Positions 15,584 through 19,496 of a DNA stretch of 19,496 bases are shown one piece after another. The stretch's first letter is position 1. Every line of letters starts with the position of its first letter. The translations under genes were made by a program, and so were the position numbers. Where the stretch lies: positions 1-19,496 of the forward strand of contig CAZOJY010000065.1 in NCBI GenBank assembly GCA_964580235.1, given 5' to 3'. This DNA comes from G020348385 sp964580235. Its GTDB lineage: Bacteria; Acidobacteriota; Aminicenantia; Aminicenantales; Aminicenantaceae. Under the pieces are notes generated by a model. That model worked only from the letters and a program-made list of their open reading frames with translations, searched no databases and was not told the DNA's origin.

Positions 15584-16581
15584 GAACCTGTAGAATCCTT
15601 GCGGGATCTTCCTTCGATTTTGAGAATTTCATCGGCCTGCTCTAAGACGTCTTCGGGAAAGGTGACGCCTTGCTTCGAAGCTGCGTTCAAATTGAGGTAG
15701 AGTTTAACCTTGTTCATATACTGGATAGGAATATCAGCCGGCCTTTCTCCGTTTTTAACCCGGATGGCCATCTCCCCTGCTTTGTGTCCCATGTCAAAAA
15801 AGTCCCAACCCATGGCCGCACAGGCACCAAGGCGAGTGGAAAATAAGGCCCCTCCAAAAAGGGGAATCGCATTCTCGTCGGCCGCACGGCTGACAGCTTC
15901 GAAGGATGCATTGATGGTATTATCGGAAATCTGATAGATCACATCGATTTTTTTGTTCAGCAGAACCTGGGCTGCCAGCAGAACCTCACTTTTGTTATGG
16001 ACCGGGACAGCAACGATCTCAAAGCCCATTTCCTTTGCTCCGTCTCTGGCCAGGTCCAGATAATATTTTGAGTTCAATTCCGAGGGTGTCCAGAGGGTTC
16101 CGATTCTTTTCGCTCCGGGGAGGACACGCTTGATAAAAGCCAGGCTTTCCTTGATCGGGCCTCTCGAAGAAATGCCGGTGACGTTGGGCAGATGATCATC
16201 CACAGATTTTCCTGCTCCTGCTAAAAAGGGATTGGCGATAGACGAAAATACGATCGGGATTTCAGAAGACCCATGGAGGGCTGCCTGGAGACAGGGAGTG
16301 GAAAACGGAACGATCAAATCCACCTTCGAGGATACAAATTCCTGGGCGATGCGTTGGACCTCGGGAATATTTCCCATTCCATTGCGAATCGTCATCCGGA
16401 TATTCACGCCGTCCTGAAGCCCGGCCTCCTCCAGAGCGCTCAAAAAACCCTTGCGGACCGCATTTAAAGTAGGCGCATCGTCAACCTGAAAGAGGCCGAT
16501 AGTGAAAAGATCTTTGTTTGCCTTCTGACATCCAGGATAAACGAAAAGGACGGCAAGAAGAAAAAACCAATATTTTCTCAT
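15580..16581 (-). CDS. ABC-type substrate-binding lipoprotein (ABC_sub_bind/TrpX-like), no transporter partner nearby
   Basis: The 333-residue protein has a lipoprotein signal, MRKYWFFLLAVLFVYPGC, with Cys18 as the lipidated residue. The mature part follows the periplasmic-binding fold of the TrpX/ABC_sub_bind family: FTIGLFQVDDAPTLNAVRKGFLSALEEAG, IPIVFSSIANPFLAGAG, NVTGISSRG, GAKRIGTLWTPSELNSKYY, DVIYQISDNTINASFEAV and IPLFGGALFSTRLGACAAMGWDFFDMGHKAGEMA. Relatives bind aromatic amino acids or similar small molecules. The frame is open to 16635, but the ATG at 16581 is favoured: AGGA lies 7 bases before it and the signal peptide starts there. No permease or ATPase gene is adjacent; the downstream gene is the acylase. 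The ligand is unknown. Confidence 0.88.
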   Translation of the reverse strand: MRKYWFFLLAVLFVYPGCQKANKDLFTIGLFQVDDAPTLNAVRKGFLSALEEAGLQDGVNIRMTIRNGMGNIPEVQRIAQEFVSSKVDLIVPFSTPCLQAALHGSSEIPIVFSSIANPFLAGAGKSVDDHLPNVTGISSRGPIKESLAFIKRVLPGAKRIGTLWTPSELNSKYYLDLARDGAKEMGFEIVAVPVHNKSEVLLAAQVLLNKKIDVIYQISDNTINASFEAVSRAADENAIPLFGGALFSTRLGACAAMGWDFFDMGHKAGEMAIRVKNGERPADIPIQYMNKVKLYLNLNAASKQGVTFPEDVLEQADEILKIEGRSRKDSTGS

Positions 16582-16595
16582 ATGCTGGTCCTGAG

Positions 16596-16609
16596 GATGT
16601 CTAGACATC
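16596..16609. promoter_or_regulatory. Perfect 14-bp palindrome overlapping the lipoprotein promoter (operator candidate)
   Basis: GATGTCTAGACATC is a perfect palindrome. It overlaps the -10 element at 16607-16612 by three bases and covers the expected transcription start, a typical place for a repressor. It ends 15 bases before the lipoprotein ATG. The regulator is unknown. Confidence 0.45.
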
Positions 16610-16635
16610 ATAATCAAAAAGCCCGCTCGGAGCAA
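16607..16635 (-). promoter_or_regulatory. Sigma-70-type promoter for the lipoprotein-acylase operon
   Basis: On the minus strand, TTGCTC (-35, 16630-16635) and TATGAT (-10, 16607-16612) are separated by exactly 17 bp. The -10 matches consensus in five of six positions. It lies 26 bases before the lipoprotein start codon and just outside the mobile element. Confidence 0.5.
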
Positions 16636-16657
16636 ATTTTTTTGTTATTTTTATTTT

Positions 16658-16685
16658 GGGGTCGCGTCTCAACATTTGACATTTT
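16658..16685 (+). repeat. Left 28-bp terminal inverted repeat
   Basis: Starts GGGGTCGCGTCTC and ends ACATTTGACATTTT. It is the exact reverse complement of 16986-17013; the match stops at the base after 16685. Confidence 0.9.
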
Positions 16686-16775
16686 GTCTCTCTAACTTTT
16701 TCTCATTTCAAAAAAGATTTGATTTTTATCTTGGATTGATCTAACCTGAATTATTCACAAATGGATATGTGCGGC

Positions 16776-16816
16776 GCAGCCTGTGAAGCTGTGGCTGCCC
16801 ACCGCGAACAGGCTGC
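16776..16816. repeat. GC-rich internal hairpin of the element
   Basis: The arms GCAGCCTGT (16776-16784) and ACAGGCTGC (16808-16816) are perfect inverted repeats of nine bases. Inside them GTGG-CTGC-CCAC (16791-16802) forms a second small stem, so the RNA or single strand can fold into a two-part hairpin. This is the REP-like part of the element. Confidence 0.65.
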
Positions 16817-16985
16817 AACAAAACAGATACATTTGCCGGAGGGTAAAAAAGGCCGATATAAAGAAAATCCATTCAGAGAAATAAAAGGATATGAAAGTTC
16901 TTGACATATTTTGTTTAACTGACTGATTCTGTTTATATTGAAATATGGCATCGTCCTTTTTTTTGAATAGGTCAGGCTAACTTGA

Positions 16986-17013
16986 AAAATGTCAAATGTT
17001 GAGACGCGACCCC
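16986..17013 (-). repeat. Right 28-bp terminal inverted repeat, containing the DUF72 start codon
   Basis: Reads AAAATGTCAAATGTTGAGAC and then CGCGACCCC without interruption, the exact reverse complement of the left end. The DUF72 ATG (16996-16998) and its first six codons lie inside it. Confidence 0.9.
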
Positions 17014-17910
17014 TCTTTTTACATAGGAACGGCGGGGTGGAGTTATAAGGACTGGGAGGGAATCGTCTATCCCGCAAAAAAAGAGCCCGGCTTTCACGCT
17101 CTCGTATTTCTTGCGAAGTACATCAACGTTGTCGAAATAAACAGCACCTTCTACAGACCCCCGGCCCTTCGGATGTCCTGGTCCTGGATAAAGCGGGTGG
17201 ACGCCTATCCTGACTTTTTATTTACTGTCAAACTTCATCGGGTTTTCACACACCAAAGAAAAGAATTTTCGCAAAAAGACATAAACGAATTTAAAACGGG
17301 CATAGAGCCCTTAAAAACCCATAACCGGCTCGCAGCCATTCTCATCCAATTCCCCTGGTCGTTTGCCCGGAACAGTATAAATATCGCCTATTTAACCGGC
17401 CTTTTCAAATCATTTGCGGGTTTTCCTCTGGCTTTGGAAATCCGGCACGGCAGCTGGGACAACACAGAATTCTATGATCTCCTGGCTGAACACCACGTGA
17501 GTTTCTGCAATATCGACCAACCGCTCTTTGGCAACTCTATCAAACCGAGTGCCATTTGCACCAACCCTGAGTTCTCCTATGTCCGGCTGCACGGACGCAA
17601 CTACAAGAACTGGTTCAACGAAACAGCGGGGCGGGACGAGCGGTACAATTATCTCTATTCAAATGATGAACTGGGAAACTGGATCCAGAAAATAAAAGAT
17701 TTGGGGAAAAAGAGCAAAAAAGTGGTTGTTATCACGAACAACCATTACCGCGGACAGGCGCTGGCAAATGCCCTCCAGATTAAAAACATGGTCACCCAGG
17801 AAAAACTCGACATTCCCCTGGATCTGCTCAAGCACTATCCGGTACTGAAAGAAATCGTTAAAAAAATAAAATCGGGTCAGATGGATCTTTTCGAACAGGA
17901 AGAAGCCTAG
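16996..17910 (+). CDS. DUF72 (YecE-like) family protein
   Basis: The 304-residue protein is a TIM-barrel-like DUF72 member of unestablished biochemical role. Hallmarks are FYIGTAGWSYKDWEGIVYP at the start, VVEINSTFYRPP, FLFTVKLHRVFTH, LAAILIQFPWSF, LALEIRHGSWD, SYVRLHGRNY and VVVITNNHYRGQALANA. Homologues normally begin directly before FYIGT, whereas here the first residues MLRRDP are encoded by the terminal repeat of the adjacent mobile element. The native start and promoter were probably lost or replaced. There is no ribosome-binding site before the ATG, and an in-frame TAA sits at 16978-16980, so no upstream start exists. The coding region is otherwise intact to its stop. It is convergent with the selenoprotein gene, 25 bases apart. 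Confidence 0.88.
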   Translation: MLRRDPSFYIGTAGWSYKDWEGIVYPAKKEPGFHALVFLAKYINVVEINSTFYRPPALRMSWSWIKRVDAYPDFLFTVKLHRVFTHQRKEFSQKDINEFKTGIEPLKTHNRLAAILIQFPWSFARNSINIAYLTGLFKSFAGFPLALEIRHGSWDNTEFYDLLAEHHVSFCNIDQPLFGNSIKPSAICTNPEFSYVRLHGRNYKNWFNETAGRDERYNYLYSNDELGNWIQKIKDLGKKSKKVVVITNNHYRGQALANALQIKNMVTQEKLDIPLDLLKHYPVLKEIVKKIKSGQMDLFEQEEA

Positions 17911-17935
17911 TTTTAGCCCAAAAATTCAATAAAAC

Positions 17936-19357
17936 TCAGTCCTGTCCCACGATTATATCCATATCAATATCCTGGCGCAGAAATTGGCATGTCCCCTGTA
18001 CACCCTCACAGGCGTAATAGAGGGCATAAGCCGAAATACGAACATTCCCCGGTAATATGCTTTTTGGCGATTGGATATCGAAATCGAAACGGCGAAGCTC
18101 AGTGCTTTCTGCTGCCTCAGGCTGCGGTGAGATAAGAAGCGGGCTGACAGCCTTCCACCCCTCAGGAAGTTCAATCCAGAGCCGGAGCGGTTCGGTTTCA
18201 TTGTTCCAGTGGGCTTCCAGGAATTTGTTGGGGCGAAAAACAATGTGGATGCGGGCAGATGCTCCAGGAGAAATACGATAAGGGACAACAGTGACCTCTG
18301 TTTCTATAAATCCGGCTGAGTCACGTTGGATACGTCCTTCAGGATCGGGCGAAACTACTTTTCCCGATTCGACAGAGAATTCTTTGGCCGGCTTGGCAAT
18401 CTCTGAACCTGTGAGTTGAACCTGAATGGCCACCGGCTCTTCATTCCTTGATTCGATATCGGCTCTGGCCTGCTCTATCCAATCATAGAATGGATACGGT
18501 TTTTCAAGTCGCGGCCCGTACTGCTGGATACGCCGCCGCCATATGTATTGATTGGGATCCAAAGCAAGGGCCTGCCCCCAGAGATCCACGGCCTTCTGAA
18601 AATCCCCTGCCTGGTGAAGGTCTGATTCCTGGCGCATCATGAAGCACACACCCAGACGAAACAGAGCTGCCCCGTCCTCAGGATCGATCTGCAGGCCTTT
18701 CGAATAAGCGGATATCGCTTCCTGTATCCGGGCATGACTGTGCCACAGCGTTAATCCATCACCGAGAGCACGCCAACCATCGGCGCTTTTTTCTTTTTCA
18801 GCAAGTTCATTCAAAAGATCGATGTCTGGCACAGAAGGTTTCGTGATTTGTTCCTGTTCTTGTTTGGGCTTTTCAAAGTGTTTATCAAGGAAGTTCTCTT
18901 CGAAGTCCTTCAACGTTGGACTTACAGCTCTCACTATGCCGTATTCATCGATCGCGACCATAAGAGGCACGACTTTTGGCCCAAGGCTATTGATCGGATC
19001 GTGGAGAATCGGAAAATCGAATCCTTTCCACTGTGCAAAAAGACGGCAGCGGTCGCTGTGGTGTTCCTGCGCAATTCCAAGAACGGCAAGACGCCCCTGT
19101 CGGACCCATTCTTGAGTGGCTTTATGCCAAACTGGCACGTGTCTGCGGCAGCCGGCTCACCAGGAAGCAAAATGTATCAGGAGAAGCTTCTTCCCTCGGA
19201 ACTGAGAAAGCGACACCGGAGAGTGGTTATCGATTCGAGGTAAAACAAAATCCGGATGCAGTTCACCAATACGAGGAGGATAAGAGGGCCCGGCCATCAC
19301 ATGAGGGCCCACAAAAAAGAACAAACAGGCCATAAGCGCCAACGTTTGGAAATTCAT
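17936..19357 (-). CDS. Probable selenoprotein: Sec-containing TlpA/thioredoxin-like domain, TPRs and DsbD-like domain
   Basis: Read through one in-frame TGA (19157-19159), this gives 473 residues. It has a signal peptide (MNFQTLALMACLFFFVGPHVMAG), then a TlpA/redoxin domain: PPRIGELHPDFVLP, SLSQFRGKKLLLIHFASW-[TGA]-AGCRRHVPVWHKATQEW, then VLGIAQEHHSDRCRLFAQWKGFDFPILHDP and VVPLMVAIDEYGIVRAVSP. The TGA, codon 67, replaces the first Cys of WCxxC, and Cys70 is the partner. Tetratricopeptide repeats follow (about 178-278: GWRALGDGLTLW, AISAYSKGLQIDPEDGAALFRLGVC, AVDLWGQALALDPNQYIWRRR). The beta-sandwich C-terminus ends LYYACEGVQGTC (Cys450, Cys457), like DsbD N-terminal/NHLRC2 redox domains. It is probably an exported thiol-disulfide oxidoreductase. 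TGA acts as a normal stop elsewhere in the window, so a code change is unlikely. The alternative is a nonsense mutation or sequencing error. The start is ATG 19357, chosen for the signal peptide; its ribosome-binding site is weak. Confidence 0.8.
19126..19156 (-). promoter_or_regulatory. Candidate bacterial SECIS hairpin directly after the TGA
   Basis: On the minus strand GCCGGCUG (19156-19149) pairs with CAGUUUGGC (19134-19126), an eight-pair stem with two G-U pairs and one bulged U. An upper stem GCA/UGC closes a six-base loop that starts with G. The apical loop begins 13 bases after the UGA, somewhat closer than in Escherichia coli fdhF. Manual fold only. Confidence 0.45.
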
Positions 19358-19412
19358 CTTTTTCAGCACAAAAATATTCTGTTTTAAAATCATTCTGTAA
19401 ATAACATTTATT

Positions 19413-19496
19413 CTATAGGAATAGTTTAAAAAACTCAAGCCATACATCAAGAATGCCGCCGAGCAGATTTTCCCGGGAACGGGTCATGAGTGCGGC
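19413..19496 (-). CDS. Possible C-terminal end of an unidentified gene (partial)
   Basis: The minus strand is open from the window edge to a TAG at 19413-19415. The 27 residues include the hydrophobic/acidic tail ENLLGGILDVWLEFFKLFL. It looks protein-like and lies 55 bases before the selenoprotein start, but 27 open codons can occur by chance. No family is recognised. Confidence 0.3.
   Translation of the reverse strand, partial: AALMTRSRENLLGGILDVWLEFFKLFL

Larger units (their letters stand above)
16658..17013. mobile_element. Non-autonomous MITE/REP-like element with 28-bp perfect terminal inverted repeats
   Basis: This 356-bp segment is bounded by perfect 28-bp inverted repeats that begin GGGGTCGCGTCTC. 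Just inside the termini are further imperfect inverted copies (16741-16757 against 16964-16980, about 13 of 17 matching). A GC-rich hairpin lies near the middle. I find no convincing transposase fragment and no obvious target-site duplication. GGGGTC-type ends with an internal palindrome recall elements mobilised by REP-associated (Y1, RAYT/IS200-like) transposases; that is inference from memory. The element fills nearly all of the 414-base gap between the lipoprotein gene and the DUF72 gene, and its right end supplies the DUF72 start codon. Confidence 0.75.

Noticed and set aside
16901..16938. TTGACA and TTATAT inside the element as an outward promoter for DUF72
   Set aside because: The hexamers are about 26 bases apart, outside the usable spacer range; a promoter within the element remains possible but not shown.
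16751..17077. Minus-strand 108-codon frame across the mobile element
   Set aside because: It crosses both the element and the DUF72 5' end, has no ribosome-binding site and resembles no transposase.
19157..19159. Treating the TGA as a true stop, giving a 97-residue truncated protein plus a separate 400-residue protein starting at GTG 19138
   Set aside because: Both pieces are in the same frame, the junction falls exactly on the WCxxC cysteine, and neither piece alone contains a complete thioredoxin fold.

Overview
The window reads as tightly packed chromosomal DNA from a Gram-negative (two-membrane), probably anaerobic bacterium of intermediate base composition. Support comes from a beta-barrel outer-membrane protein, a lipoprotein with a clear lipobox, a membrane-anchored penicillin-acylase-family enzyme, MeaB beside an acyl-CoA dehydrogenase, a perfect FNR-type palindrome and a probable selenoprotein. 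An uncultured lineage such as Aminicenantes/Acidobacteriota would fit. That is an impression from gene content, not a placement.

Layout. 1-5627 (+): the tail of an unidentified small-domain protein, translationally coupled to a 1281-residue NtrY-like histidine kinase; then an outer-membrane protein and a flavodoxin. 5635-7776 (-): meaB and acyl-CoA dehydrogenase, separated by exactly 15 bases that form a palindrome. 7777-9928: a regulatory gap with a TTGAT-N4-ATCAA box, a small membrane-anchored Cys-rich (TRASH/YHS-like) protein (+), a cupin (-), an acylphosphatase (-) and thiD (+). 9923-13220 (-): a compact four-gene operon of PTS EIIA, a P-II-like protein and two antiporter-type membrane proteins; the first antiporter lacks the acidic residue present in the second. 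13256-16581 (-): a penicillin-acylase-family protein coupled to an orphan ABC-type substrate-binding lipoprotein, with a promoter and an overlapping palindrome upstream. 16658-17013: a 356-bp transposase-less element with perfect 28-bp inverted ends and an internal hairpin. 16996-17910 (+): a DUF72 gene whose only plausible start codon lies inside the right end of that element. 17936-19357 (-): a thioredoxin/TlpA-like protein fused to TPRs and a DsbD-like domain. 19413-19496 (-): a possible gene end.

The strongest observation is in the last complete gene. Its single in-frame TGA falls exactly on the first cysteine of the W-C-x-x-C redox motif (W-TGA-A-G-C), the frame continues for about 400 codons, and a hairpin follows the TGA directly. 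This is best read as selenocysteine, which ordinary gene callers would split into two ORFs. The second is the EIIA / P-II-like / paired-antiporter operon, which looks like an ion-transport module with two signalling inputs. The third is the mobile element that has supplied a start codon to its neighbour.

Start sites were revised for meaB, the second antiporter, the P-II-like gene, the substrate-binding lipoprotein and the selenoprotein, using ribosome-binding sites, signal peptides and stop/start overlaps. I saw no rRNA, tRNA, CRISPR array or complete transposase gene.
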